Shown one piece after another: positions 32,262-43,190 of a stretch of 64,000 nt of DNA. Under the pieces are notes generated by a model. The model searched no databases. It worked only from the letters and a program-made list of their open reading frames with translations, and was not told the DNA's origin. The stretch is from Amoebophrya sp. A120. Its lineage: Eukaryota > Sar > Dinophyceae > Syndiniales > Amoebophryaceae. Position numbers and translations under genes: made by a program. The number at the start of each line of letters is the position of its first letter. The stretch's first letter is position 1. The stretch is taken from NCBI GenBank assembly GCA_905178155.1, contig CAJINV010000011.1, positions 1,201,982 to 1,265,981 of the forward strand. The letters run 5' to 3'.

Positions 32262-32994
32262 GCTCTACGAGGTGCTGGCGACTTCGGCGGACAAACTCGC
32301 ACCGGCCAAGACCTATTTTCACGACGGCGTCGCGATCGAGACCAGTTACCAGGAGCGTGCGCGTGATTATTTCATGCTCGCCGACAACGACGCTTCTGGT
32401 TTTCGTTTCCAGATGCAGCAACTCATGAACGTGTCGCATCAAACAGCAAACATGTTTCACAACTCCACGTTCCGAGCCATCCTCAACATCCCGGATACTT
32501 CTTCTTCCTCCCGCATTCCCGGCCGTGACCGTTCGCCGCGCCGTGAAACATCTACGCGTGCAGAATTAGTCGCCGAAGGAAAGTCCTTGAAGTACTGTTG
32601 GCATTACATGAAGTGCACGCCGTGCGAAAATCGCACGAAAGTCATCAACGGCTGCGTAGAATGCGACAAGGGCGGGAAGCATCCTTCCAAGAAGTCACAG
32701 TTAACCCGTGAACAGTTTAAAGCGATCAAAGCTACCCATTTGGGGAAGCAAGCGCTGTCGAAGATCGGGTATTTTGATTGGATGGGCGGCTCTATTTACA
32801 AAGGCGATAACATCTCCAAGTACTTTCCGGAGCGCGAGTCTTCTTCCACAGCAAAAAGCAAGGGAGGAAAGAAGGGGAACAAGGGGAAGAAGGGGAAGAA
32901 GTCTCCGCCAGAAGTAAAAATCGACCAGTCCGAAGACGAGAGTAATCATTCCGACAACAATGACGACAAAAACGAGAAGCCAGATGATAAGTGA
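32062..32994 (+). CDS. Gag-like ORF 2 with Cys/His cluster, +1 frame
   Basis: The open frame overlaps the end of gag-like ORF 1 by 200 bases, one frame forward. Its convincing part starts near PPVFESPAEAYELVLLMDDH and runs to a basic, Lys-rich tail (KGGKKGNKGKKGKK). A Cys/His cluster near residues 180-205 (CWHYMKCTPCENRTK, then CVECDKGGKH) looks like a zinc-binding nucleic-acid motif. With ORF 1 it probably makes one Gag protein through a +1 frameshift, or an indel has split one ORF. The first Met of the frame may not be a true start. Confidence 0.6.
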   Translation: MSRPPRQLHQAMRPSTLLRHLAIGGKQPPVFESPAEAYELVLLMDDHFRAIPESASQSEWESIATSKLYEVLATSADKLAPAKTYFHDGVAIETSYQERARDYFMLADNDASGFRFQMQQLMNVSHQTANMFHNSTFRAILNIPDTSSSSRIPGRDRSPRRETSTRAELVAEGKSLKYCWHYMKCTPCENRTKVINGCVECDKGGKHPSKKSQLTREQFKAIKATHLGKQALSKIGYFDWMGGSIYKGDNISKYFPERESSSTAKSKGGKKGNKGKKGKKSPPEVKIDQSEDESNHSDNNDDKNEKPDDK

Positions 32995-33660
32995 AGTGAT
33001 TCCATCGCTACTGTTTTTTGTGTCCGCGTTTTGCGTTGACAAAAAAGTTTTTAGAAAATCAACTTAAAATGAATCTCGCCTTACATTTATACTCATTGTT
33101 TCATCAAATAGTTATCATCTCTCGTCAGTGTTATCAATCTTGTTTTTTGTCAAATGCAACCCCAAGCACTCTATACGATTATTTACATATTTTTCCACGA
33201 CTTTCCATGTCTAGCAGTATTCCACTGCCTGTTTTCCTGTCACAGGAGCGCCTCATGTTTCCATAAGTGCATTCGCACTCTGGTGTTTTTCACGCCACCG
33301 CCTTTCCAGTCGGAAAGCACAGCCCATTCGACCGTCGCAATTGCGATTCCCCTCGAAGAGGGCATGACTTCACGGACAATCAGCTTTCCATTCGAGTAGC
33401 AGTTGCTACTCTATTTCCATGAAGTCAACCTATTCTATACTTTCTTTTCTAGTACGCTGCAGAAGTCGCAGTATTTTCGGCGCGCGTCGTGTTTGTCCTC
33501 ACTGTTTGTCTGTCGTCGTCGTCTTAGTTCCGAGAGACACGTCGAGTGAGGGAGTCACAGGGAGTGGACCTCGTGGTCACGAAAGGAAGAGCGACGTTGC
33601 TAGATTTTTCCTTGCGCCTCGATATCGATATGACCTTTTCGTAATCAACTAGCGTCCACG
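32995..33660. other. Spacer inside the DIRS-like element
   Basis: This 666-base, T-rich region between Gag and RT has no credible ORF. It may carry a promoter or ribosome-entry signal for the RT ORF. Confidence 0.5.
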
Positions 33661-36033
33661 ATGAGCAAAGTTTGCCTTCCCCCGCAAGGGGAGTTTTACG
33701 ACGATCCCATCCCGCAGTCAGACCAGAACGACTACTCCAAAAAGTGGAAGGAGATGCTTTCGCGGATTGGTTGCGACAAACGGAAGCGTTCTCCATTTTC
33801 CCCGCTCAATTCTGAGTTCCTCGCAGTAGACGCGACTAAGTTGTCGACCGTGGATATTCGCGCGGAAATTGATGCAACTAACGCTGCAGCTGCCCCGCGT
33901 GATACACGATTGAAGTCATCGATGTGCGACGAGGTTCGGAAGTTCCACGGGAAATACAACGTCGGGTTCATCGACATGGTCCTGGAGAAGGCTAGTTTCA
34001 ATGGCCGCGCAGTAGTGAAGGAGGTTCTGGCACAGGGAGGCACCTGTATTCGGGATTGCAAAGCCCCCTCCGCATGGGGTGCTCCATCAACTCGGCGTAA
34101 GCCATGGTTTTCGACCACGGAGCCCCCGCACAACCTCGCCTCGTACAAGCCCGGCACCCCGCCTCCGGATTGGTCTGAAGCTCACATTCGTGAGATTTAC
34201 AGGCAGACCGAAGAGGAGACCGAAGTGGAGCCGTTGTTGGGGCACGCGCGATTGGCCAAGAGCATCTCGTACAGACAAGCGAAAAAGGCGGGGTGGAGCC
34301 ACGTGTGGCGTCGTTTCTGTGTCGAACAGAAGACGAAAATTCGGATGATCGACCCCGCGTGCGCTTGTAATTCGCGCAGCGATCTGTCGAAGGGGGTCCC
34401 GATGGGCTCGGCCCATGAAATCTTGGGCGCGTCCGCGGTCTTGCGTGACCCGTCGTTACGCGAGCAGAACTACGTGTCGCTGACCCGGAAGACAGTGAAG
34501 GCCGGACGGTCCTTGGAGAAGAAGTACGAAGATGCGTTCGTCGCTTTCGTCGAGTCTGGGACGCCGATACCGGACGAGCTGAAGAAACCGCCGAAGCGGT
34601 ACCACGACTCAGTCGAGTCTGCTCAAGTGGCCGCCGGCTATCCGCATCCCAAGCGCCAAAAATTCGCCCCCGGGCTGTTGGTCGCGTTGATGATGCTAGT
34701 GGTTGACGTCCACAAAGCGTACAACACCATCGCCGTCCGCCCGTCGCACAGGAAGTGCAACAGGTTGTGCGTCTTCGACCTGGACAGGATGGCTTACAGG
34801 TTCTACGAGGCGCTGACCCTCATCTTCGGGAACGTCCATAGTGTCGTGTGTTGGGTTCGGGTTTCCATGGCATTGAAGTGCGTCGTGGTTTTCTTCGTCC
34901 AACTGATGCTCAGCGTGTACGTCGACGACTTCGCTTCCCCCGTCCCTGAAGCAGTTGGTGACAAGGCGAAGGACCTCGTGCTGTACCTATTTCAGATCAT
35001 GCGGCTCGGCATCCACCCGAACAAGGTGAAGCTGGAGAAGGTCACCGAAGTCTTGGGCTTGGTGTTTGATCTGGCTGCCGACACGCCCGAGTTTTTTGTG
35101 TCCATGCAGCGAGCGAACAGCATCACTTCCATCATCGATACTGCCCTCGCTTCCGCCTCGCTCCCCACCGACGTAGCAGAGTCGCTACACGGCAAGGTGA
35201 TGTTCTGCCTGTCCGCATTAGTGGACCGCCGTTACAATCCAGTCTTGAAACCGTTGGCGCAGTTCATCCACCTCCCGCAGTCAGGAGGTGCCGCATTTTC
35301 CGACAAGGTGAAGCAGTGCTTGCACAACATCAAGCTCATCCTTGCGGCCAACTTGAAGAAACGTCCTGTGTTTGAACGACCGGAAGATGACAACCTGCTT
35401 TTGTACACTGATGCTTCGTACAGCCACGGTTCGGGCTGGCACTCGGCCGTTTTTGTTTCTGCTGGGAAATTGTATGGTCGATTTCTACGTGTAGTTGAAT
35501 CTGATTTGTCATCTTCGGTTCCGATCAAGCATCCCATATCGTTCCTCGAAACGGTGGCTCCGGTGGTCGCAGTGCACGAGTTTGCGAGCGTCCTACGGCC
35601 GAAGAGTCATTTCCGGTTGTCAGTCGACAACGACAGTGCGAAGAATGCATTCTTGAACCAGAATTCGCCCAAGCAGCACATGGCCACGATGGCGCTATTC
35701 TTCTGGTCGTCGTGCTCCGCGCTGGCCTTGTCGCCATGGATCGACCGGGTCCCGACGGGATTCAACGTGGCGGACATTCCCACTCGTCCCAGATTCCTGT
35801 TCTACATAATCTCCAATTTCCCAGGGGCTTTCGAAGAGATGTGTGACTACTCGAAATCATCGATTTTGATTGCGCGAAGCGCCATGAAGCTCGAGACACA
35901 TGCAAAGTTCGGTGAGATCCCTGGCGTTTCCATGAGTCAGTATCACGAGCCCACCAAGTGGTGCAAAGCATCAGAGAAATTCATTCGAGTTGACACATCA
36001 CGATCGGACATAGTTTTTGATGACATTGTATAA
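33661..36033 (+). CDS. DIRS-like reverse transcriptase and RNase H
   Basis: The ORF has 790 residues. The RT palm carries VVDVHKAYN (motif A Asp about residue 349) and SVYVDDF (catalytic YVDD about 420), followed by a DIRS-type stretch (GIHPNKVKLEKVTEVLGLVF). RNase H residues are visible as LLLYTDAS (Asp about 583), SFLETVAP (Glu about 628), SVDNDSA (Asp about 655) and NVADIPTR (Asp about 705). The order RT then RNase H with no protease and no integrase fits DIRS elements, where the separate tyrosine recombinase integrates. The ORF is intact; B2 lies 167 bp downstream. Confidence 0.9.
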   Translation: MSKVCLPPQGEFYDDPIPQSDQNDYSKKWKEMLSRIGCDKRKRSPFSPLNSEFLAVDATKLSTVDIRAEIDATNAAAAPRDTRLKSSMCDEVRKFHGKYNVGFIDMVLEKASFNGRAVVKEVLAQGGTCIRDCKAPSAWGAPSTRRKPWFSTTEPPHNLASYKPGTPPPDWSEAHIREIYRQTEEETEVEPLLGHARLAKSISYRQAKKAGWSHVWRRFCVEQKTKIRMIDPACACNSRSDLSKGVPMGSAHEILGASAVLRDPSLREQNYVSLTRKTVKAGRSLEKKYEDAFVAFVESGTPIPDELKKPPKRYHDSVESAQVAAGYPHPKRQKFAPGLLVALMMLVVDVHKAYNTIAVRPSHRKCNRLCVFDLDRMAYRFYEALTLIFGNVHSVVCWVRVSMALKCVVVFFVQLMLSVYVDDFASPVPEAVGDKAKDLVLYLFQIMRLGIHPNKVKLEKVTEVLGLVFDLAADTPEFFVSMQRANSITSIIDTALASASLPTDVAESLHGKVMFCLSALVDRRYNPVLKPLAQFIHLPQSGGAAFSDKVKQCLHNIKLILAANLKKRPVFERPEDDNLLLYTDASYSHGSGWHSAVFVSAGKLYGRFLRVVESDLSSSVPIKHPISFLETVAPVVAVHEFASVLRPKSHFRLSVDNDSAKNAFLNQNSPKQHMATMALFFWSSCSALALSPWIDRVPTGFNVADIPTRPRFLFYIISNFPGAFEEMCDYSKSSILIARSAMKLETHAKFGEIPGVSMSQYHEPTKWCKASEKFIRVDTSRSDIVFDDIV

Positions 36034-36200
36034 GAGTTTGAAGTATACATTCTGCGTTGCAAGATTCGCGAGTCACGCGTTGCTTACTTATAGTATGACC
36101 TAGGCTGTCAGTTCACGCGATGAGCTATACACAGCTTTTGGACGCATTCCAGGTTCCTGTGTTTTGGTGAAAGTTCTCGCCGAGCGCGCACGCTCAGCAC

Positions 36201-36367
36201 CAGGTCGGCACATTTTTGGCCGGTCTTGAGCGTCCCAGGAAAGTGTTTTACATCTCATTCGAGAGAAAACGCAAGTTCTCCTGCAGCTTGCAGTCGCAAG
36301 CGGTCCACGCCTAGGACAAGGGTCATCTATAGAGTTCTATTCTACGCAGAGAGAGAGATTGTAAAAT
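36201..36367 (+). repeat. DIRS-like element split repeat B2 (right end)
   Basis: Identical to B1 (28397-28563) over 167 bases. The similarity stops at GTAAAAT; the right flank begins TGCGATATG. Confidence 0.9.
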
Positions 36368-37070
36368 TGCGATATGTTCATGTTGAATATATGCGCCGTG
36401 TAATAGTGACGAACGCCGCGAGTACAACGCGTAGTAGATCTGAAGTCAAAGAAGCACAACTTCGACGAGGCTCCCGCTCCTGGATGGTGCGAGATGACAG
36501 ACGCGATGCACCACCATCGCAAAGAGCCAGAAGGAAAAATGGTCTATATCTGCCTTTACCGGAATCATCCTTGTCGGCTGTTGTATCGTGTCATGTTCAA
36601 CAAGTAGTCGTCCCTGACCCTGGAGTTATAGAGAGACCGTGAGCAAACGCAAACCGCACGCGTTCGGATTTGGAATTGGAAGCTTTAGTTATTTGCATGA
36701 CTGAGTAGAAGAGGTAAAAGTACTTACGTTGCTCGGTGCTTATTTTCCACTACCACACTGCACAGGTAGTCTCCTGCCTCTTTCTTTCATTATGGTTCGT
36801 CTTCGTCTTTTCGTGGTAGCGGTTTTTTGCTTCATCTACATTTTCAAAGAAGCACCCATAGCAATAAACCTCTGGTAAATAAAATTAGCCACGAAGAGGT
36901 GGGCGATCTACGGCCGCATGTAGAAGTTTGTGAAACTGAATGAAATACTGCGAAAGCACTGATGAAAGAATTTAAATTTCCAAGAAGAAATCTAGGACCT
37001 TGTTTGCGGCCTTAGTCGTGTACTTCTACGTGTACCTGATTTTTGTTTTTCAGTTTGTGAAATAAAAATA
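36368..37070. other. Intergenic
   Basis: No credible gene. A TTTTTGTTTTTCAG at 37040-37053 precedes the dynein-chain ATG by 17 bp and could be a 5' UTR cis- or trans-splice acceptor. Confidence 0.5.
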
Positions 37071-40000
37071 ATGATAAGTGGCATTCCTCCATTACCGGCG
37101 ATTTTTGCGCAAGAATTGCTCCTGAATCGAGGTTCCGACGCAAAAGGTGACCATCATGGGAGCGATGTGGTCGCGGAATCCGCGGCTGGACCACCACGCA
37201 GCAGTGATTCATCGGGTCAACAAGAGCAGCGACAGCAGGCTATTAACGCGGAATGCAATCTGTTCGTCGTTGGTAGTGCACGGAAAGCGTTTTTTCGCAG
37301 CTTTGTCGATAGCTGTGCCACATCTTCACCGGGGACACAAGGACAAGAAGCACCTGCTTCTCCACTTTCGCCAAATGTTAATAAACCAGGAGGCGCCGCT
37401 GCGGCGCTTCAACTTCTGACAGGAGCAGCGTCCGGTGCGAGGAACAAGTCGAAAATCCTGAACCTTGTTGAAAGAGCTTCTTCGTCGACGGCGCCTAGAA
37501 AGGACTACTACGCGATTGAAGGCACGACCATAGTGGGGGCAGGAACCGCAGCGAAAGTGGCAGGAAAATCAGGGAGAGACAAAGAACAAGACGTCGTCCG
37601 AGCTGTGACACCAGCAAATGGCTCGTCCCGCTTGGTGGACTTCACCTACATAGATCTTCTTCTGCCACCTGCAGATGATGTAGTTGTTGACACTTCTGTC
37701 GGAGGTGTCGTACTAGGCCCTCCAGGACGACCCTCTTCTTCTTTCCCACCACCGCCCCCTAGAGGTGCCAGTGGGACTACACACCAAGCGACTGCGACGT
37801 CTTCTGATAGTACAACCAGACTTCTCCGTGTGAACGTGTGGGCCGTTCCGGATTTCAAAACTGCTGCCCCAAACTTTCTCCCCAAAGAGGCTCGAAAAAA
37901 CGCTCTGCTGCAGAACTCGCTCCTCTGTATCGCGTGTATCCACGATACCTTCGGCCGCCGCGACCGCTTTTCGGGGCTGCGGGACGAGGTCGCCGCGTAC
38001 GTGGACGAAGCGAAAGAGTTGGCGCTCCCACTCATCGAAAACTGCTCGCAAGAGGAACTGGCGAGGGTGAGAATGAATTCAAGCAGCTTCGGTTTGCCGA
38101 TTTTCGTGTTTGTCGATTTTCACAAGAGAAGTGAGGATGCCGCCGTACAAGACGGAAGTAGAACAGCAAGTGCTGGTGCGTCAGAAAAAGCGGCCTCTTC
38201 ATCTACGTCAGCAACTTTTCTTGCCGCATCGCTGCGAAGCCAACTGTTGCCGTACCGGGCGGGGCTCTTCTTTCCCTTGAAGCAGGAACCGAGGGCGGAA
38301 ACCCGATCTGGAACTCGAGGAACTGCGTTGGAGACAACTCTAATGCGGTACATCAGCGCGTTCCTGTCGGCCCAGCATGACATACATTCGCAGTTGCACC
38401 GGAACCTCCAGCCCAGGCACAAGATACAAGATCGGTTGGCGAATGTGATTGCCGAATTGCGCAATAAACTACACGGCGCAACAAATTTTTTCGCAACACC
38501 AGATGATGAAACCGGTGCTGAAAAAAAGCAGTCATCACAAGAGCTCCTCTTCGTCCCCATCGCGGTTGACACAGACGCGGACCTGAAAAATTTCCTCAAC
38601 ATGGAACGCATCGACCTCGATAACCCCGGGTCGTCCCTACTGGACGTGAAGTCTAGGATCAGCGTCGATTTCTCATCATCATCTTCCCATGCTGGTCGTG
38701 CGTCAGCGTTGTCGACGGGAGGTTCTGCTTCCTTCAAGCGGCGGAAGGGAGAGGGAGAACAACAACAAGTGAGACAAGGTCAAGGTACGGACCTGAAGAT
38801 TGTGGGGTCCGCTCCAGAAATTGAATCCGGTGAACATCAAGCGTTCTTGTCTGACAGTGAAGACCTGAGTTCTTCCTCGTCCGAGGAGGAGCAAGACTCG
38901 ATCGACATGGGCGGCATGATGTTGTTGAATTACGGCAGTAGTTCATCAACCTCAAATCTAGCTCCGAGAAGATTCTTGCGCTCCGCGTCGAAGTCTGGCG
39001 GCAGCAAGAGCAAACTCCCAGATCCAGATCTCCTTCTCGGTGAGTGGGTCGCGGAAGACAGTAAATCTGGAGGGGCTGGTCGTTTGCAACAAGGTTCATC
39101 CTCTCAACATCAACATCAGCGTAGCACTAAAAGAAGAACGAAGCCCCAGTTCACCGCACCAGCCAACGCCTTTCTGGAGAACCTTCTGCAGCACACGCAA
39201 ACGTCGCCCTTTTTCCAGGATTTGTTGCACGCGAAAACTTCCACTACAAGCAGTGGGGCAGGAGTTTCGCCGCGTAGTACTACGTTGGGGGCACGAGGAG
39301 AACCGGGTGCGCAGGCTGGTGGACAAGCGAAACAAGATGAAGCAGAAGATGTCGCTCCTGCGCGGGAGGATCATGCTCCTGCGGTTCCCGGGAGCCCCGC
39401 AGCAAGCTCCGCCGGGCGACGACGAAAATCCAAACTGGACGACGGCGCTGCAGCTACCGGGGCCGGAGCGGGTGATGATCATGACAATGCGTTTGACAGT
39501 CCACGGGAACAAGATGAAAACATCATCAATCCAAACGCGACGGCAATTACTGGTGCTGGTCCTCCTGCTACTACGACCGTCGTTGCTCCTCCTGCGGCAA
39601 ATAAATCCTCATCCGGAGAAAACAACTTGGTAGAAATAGTTGCAAATGGAACTACAAGAACTCTGGTGCCGCTCGCCGGAGCTTCTGCACGACAGGACCT
39701 CCAAGTGGACGCCAGCAGGAGCGTTTCCAAAAGCAGTAGTGCATCCGGCCGGGGCGGCGCTTTGTTTAGCAAGTTCGCGAATATGTTCCAAATGAAATTA
39801 GACACAACGACGAGTAAAAGTCCCTCAGATGTTGGCGCTGGGCCCTCATCCGCCGCCGGAGTTGTTGGAAAAATCGATTTGCAAAATAAAAGTGGCGATG
39901 CGTCTTCACGAGATGTTGGCGATTCCTTGTTGCAGCCATTGTCGACAGCGGCTGTTGTTCCTCCTGCATCTTCTTCTTCAGGGCCACCCAGTTCATCAAG

Positions 40001-40683
40001 AGAAGAACCTGAGCGCGTGAAAATCCTAGGTGGGCTTCTTGGGCCTGCTCCCGGTGCATCGATAAACACTTCGTCAACATCTGCCACCGCGGCTCCAACG
40101 GGACCGCAAACCAGCTCCGCGTTAGAACGGCTACGTGCCATGACCGCGCGGCGTTCCCGAGACAGTAACCGCACAACTCCAGCAGGAGCGGGTGGAGTCC
40201 GGACCGGGCGCAGCGGTTCTGGTGGACGCACCGCCGCTGGTGCTGACGGCGGCCCGCGCGGCCTGTCTTCGCACACCCAGCAGTTGCAGAACCTCCGAGC
40301 GCAGACCGCCATACCTACGGACGGCACGAAGGCGCGGCGGCAGTCTCCAGCTGCGTCCGGCTCTTCACGCTTTGTGCCGGCCAGTCGGCGTGGGGAATCT
40401 CCCGGATCAGGCGGGGGGCGGGCGGGGGTGGGGCTTCGAGGGGTATTTCAGTACTGCTTTTTTTTTGTCTTAATGTTCAAAACACAGACTGTGACCAACC
40501 TGTTCGAGATGCACATCATTCTTTCAATGCGAAAATTTGAAATTTTTTTATCCGTTCCACTCTCATCAACATCAACATCAGGAACCCCCCAGAGGACCGG
40601 ACGAGCCGCCGTCAACGCTCTCTACCTTGGAGCGGTTGCGAAAGCTGCGCGCTGACAGGGAAGCAAGAAACACAAAAAAGTGA
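37071..40683 (+). CDS. Dynein light intermediate chain homologue
   Basis: Light intermediate chains tie cytoplasmic dynein heavy chains to cargo adaptors. Exons are 37071-40442 and 40582-40683, joined by a GT-AG intron in phase 0 (1157 residues). The Ras-like domain is recognised by order: NLFVVGSARKAFF (about 63), DFTYIDLLL (about 190), RVNVWAV (about 250), SLLCIACIHDTF (about 286), GLPIFVFVDFHK (about 344), YRAGLFFPLK (about 397), LMRYISAFLS (about 424) and LLFVPIAVDTDADLKNFL (about 493). The family runs glYTYLDV, LNVW, VVctKxD, GAaLxYTS, VFIPAGWDN in the same order. The P-loop is degraded, lacking the GK(S/T). The C-terminal 600 residues are mostly low complexity and end in ALERLRAM and LERLRKLRADREARNTKK helices, where adaptors bind in other species. 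The protein is about twice the usual length. Confidence 0.75.
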
Positions 40684-41578
40684 AACGAGCGCATCCTTGC
40701 TCTGGTTCGGGCTAACGATCGACAAGAACAAAAGAATGTTTTCGTAAAAGATCTTCCACATTGACATACGCACGAAACACTAAAACTTGACATAGCAGTG
40801 CCAAGAGGCCTGAGCTGACGTGGCAGTAAACAAAGATTTCAATGTCGCCGGCGAGCTTGTGAAAAGTTTCAGTTTGTTGACGCCAGGATCTCGGTTTTCG
40901 CGTCGCTTCGGAAAGATGTGATTCGATGGTGAGTAAAGCAACATGATGATCCCACGCACCGCGTTGATTCATCATAGCATCTTCGACAAGAACGTCGCTT
41001 CTACTTTAACTTTGATGACGCACCACAGCCACTCGAGTGGCGCGGATTTTTTTGGCTCTGTTGAAGATATTTGTCGTCGTTCTCATTTTTGACGTGAGCT
41101 TGTTCTCGAACTCCAAGGTCCTCCTGTCTTGCGCATAGCATCGATCAAGTTCGTAGTTTGAAACGATCTTTTTCTTTCCGTATTTTGCGCCGTTTGTTTT
41201 TTTACATCGATCGGCACAACTCGAGAAAAGCGAGCAACCAACAAAATCCAAAGTAGGAGATGGCAATTACCTAAATGATAATATTGAAAAATACACATAC
41301 AGCACAAGAAATCAAGCGCATCGATCTATTCTTTTGATTCTTGGAGTGGTGCTCTTTATCTCAATCCCAAAAAAACCTAGAGGCAAAACCTAGAGTAGAC
41401 CAAGATGTAGGTAGTGCTCAGTCACGAGGACCACCTTGCAAAGACAAAAAGTATAACGAAAAGATAAAGCGATGAGCATGAGCAGCTTTTCAAGCACTAC
41501 CCTTATTTGTTGTAAACGATAAATATAAAAGCGTCACAAGCACTACCCTTCTAAGAAGTCAAATTAAAATTATTCGAT
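40684..41578. other. Intergenic, nothing recognised
   Basis: AT-rich. CAAGCACTACCCTTnT occurs twice (near 41491 and 41537). No credible ORF. Confidence 0.5.
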
Positions 41579-42472
41579 ATGTCGTCCCGCATCCGATTCC
41601 GAGCCCGCGCCTCGCACTTCTGCCGTACAGTGGACCCTCCGCGTTACGCAGAGAAGGTGGAGCGCGGGCGTACAGGATCAGGACCACTTCTAGGCGGTCC
41701 TATTCTGGTCGCGGTGTTTCTATTTCTTGTCCCCTCCTCTTGTCACGTTTCTCGTGCCACCATGTTAACCATCCACGAGGAGCACGAGTCCGCATGGACG
41801 GGGATCGATTTTCCGTATTATGCCTACTCGTCTTGTTCGTCAGTGTCGCTCTCGTCAGCACTGCCCTGGCGCACCAGCCAGAGTTGTCGATACCAGCCAC
41901 TAATATCACGGCGAGGCCCGACATGTCAACATCTGCAGTCAGGAACAACAAGCCGAACAAACTGTGCAGCCACTGCTTTTGCAGGGAACAATCCGACTGC
42001 CCCCCGGGCGGCTGCGATACATGGACAGCATCCCCAGAGCGTATCGCACAAAGACCAGGCGTCCAGCTACACAACCTCCGGCGGGGAAATGTTGACCTCG
42101 AAGAGGGCGGAGACGTCGTTGCGCGGCGCCACGAGCACATTTTGGAAAAGCAACGCCGAGTGGAACAACGGGGGTCACTCTGGCAGCATCGAGGCGCGTC
42201 CACGTCGAGGTCGACGTCGTCACGGAGGGCGGCATGAGCGGTTCCGTGCTTCCCGTAGTTCCACCGCAGGTGCAAAAACTTCGCAAAGCCATCAGCATCA
42301 GAGTCCGGCTGCCATGCGCATTTCATTCAGCGGCACGACCGACCGAGAGAAGCCGGGATTGGAGGCACTCTCGCGGCAGGCACTTCTCCGCCGCCAAGAA
42401 CTGCAGCGCGAGCGGTTTCCTTTTCCGTTCTCGGTCTCGGCCAGTTCCCTTTCTCAATCTGCTGGTATGTAG
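41579..42472 (+). CDS. Uncertain ORF, possible secreted or membrane protein
   Basis: The longest frame (297 residues, MSSRIRFRARASHFC) has one hydrophobic segment near 40-57 (LLGGPILVAVFLFLVPSS) and a polar, Arg/Ser-rich remainder ending at a GTATGT that could be a donor. An overlapping frame (41740-42237) contains a better signal-peptide-like run (FSVLCLLVLFVSVALVSTALA) followed by a Cys cluster (CSHCFCREQSDC). I cannot decide which frame is coding. No family recognised. Confidence 0.3.
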   Translation: MSSRIRFRARASHFCRTVDPPRYAEKVERGRTGSGPLLGGPILVAVFLFLVPSSCHVSRATMLTIHEEHESAWTGIDFPYYAYSSCSSVSLSSALPWRTSQSCRYQPLISRRGPTCQHLQSGTTSRTNCAATAFAGNNPTAPRAAAIHGQHPQSVSHKDQASSYTTSGGEMLTSKRAETSLRGATSTFWKSNAEWNNGGHSGSIEARPRRGRRRHGGRHERFRASRSSTAGAKTSQSHQHQSPAAMRISFSGTTDREKPGLEALSRQALLRRQELQRERFPFPFSVSASSLSQSAGM

Positions 42473-42727
42473 TTTTTTTATGTATAAAGATGATCTCGGT
42501 ATTTCTATTTCTGGCACGATCGCTGTTTTTTTTCGGTTTTGCATGAGCGGAGAGACGTTTAAATCATGGTTCGGAACCTCCCAATAGACTAGCTCACCGG
42601 AAAATTTTGGTTGATTTCACTGGGGAATGATTTTCGTTTCCGGGCACCTGAGCGCGTCCGACACCTCTACATCGCCGGGCAACCGCTACGCCGCAGCACT
42701 GCGGTACTGGGAAAGGGGTGATATTTC

Positions 42728-43190
42728 AGTGAAGTCTCACTTTTTCCAGAGTCTCACTTTTGGGCGCCCAAAAGTGAGATTTCTCAAAAAGTGAGACTTC
42801 AGTGAAGTCTCACTTTTTCCAGAGTCTCACTTTTGGGCGCCCAAAAGTGAGATTTCTCAAAAAGTGAGATTTCAGTGAAATCTCACCCATTTCCCAGTGC
42901 GGTACTGGGCTCCAGTGCGGCACTGGAGCCCAGTATCACTTTTTCCAGAATCTCACTTTTGGGCTCGAAAGTGAGATTTCTCAAAAAGTGAGATTTCAGT
43001 GAAATCTCACCCATTACCCAGTGCGGCACTGGGAAACGGGTGTGATTTCAGTGAAATCTCACTTTTTCCAGAGTCTCACTTTTGGGCGCCCAAAAGTGAG
43101 ATTTCCCAAAAAGTGAGATTTCACTGAAATCTCACTTTTTCCAGAATCTCACTTTTGGCGCCCAAAAGTGAGATTTCTCAAAAAGTGAGG
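42728..43190. repeat. Tandem array of nested palindromes
   Basis: About 460 bp is built from repeated AAAAAGTGAGA / TCTCACTTTTT and TCTCACTTTTGGGCGCCCAAAAGTGAGA units, giving long hairpins of about 80 bp that repeat four to five times. Two related GC-type palindromes (CCAGTGCGGCACTGG) sit between units near 42895-42935. It is not coding in any convincing way. Confidence 0.85.

Larger units (their letters stand above)
28121..36367 (+). mobile_element. DIRS-like tyrosine-recombinase retrotransposon
   Basis: This 8247-bp element is bounded by split direct repeats: A1 28121-28250, B1 28397-28563, A2 28563-28692 and B2 36201-36367. The order along the plus strand is A1, B1-A2, recombinase ORF, gag-like ORFs, RT-RNase H ORF, B2. 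Split repeats plus a tyrosine recombinase plus RT/RNase H define DIRS/Ngaro/PAT-type elements, which integrate through a circular intermediate rather than by an integrase. B1 and B2 are identical over 167 bp, and all main ORFs are open, so insertion was probably recent. It lies between genes, not inside one. Confidence 0.9.

Noticed and set aside
36226-36642. A 138-codon ORF starting in repeat B2
   Set aside because: Its first part is identical to the B1 repeat and the rest is not recognisable, so it is probably read-through of a repeat end.
42728-43190. CRISPR-like regularly spaced repeats
   Set aside because: The units are palindromes following one another without unique spacers, in a eukaryotic genome.
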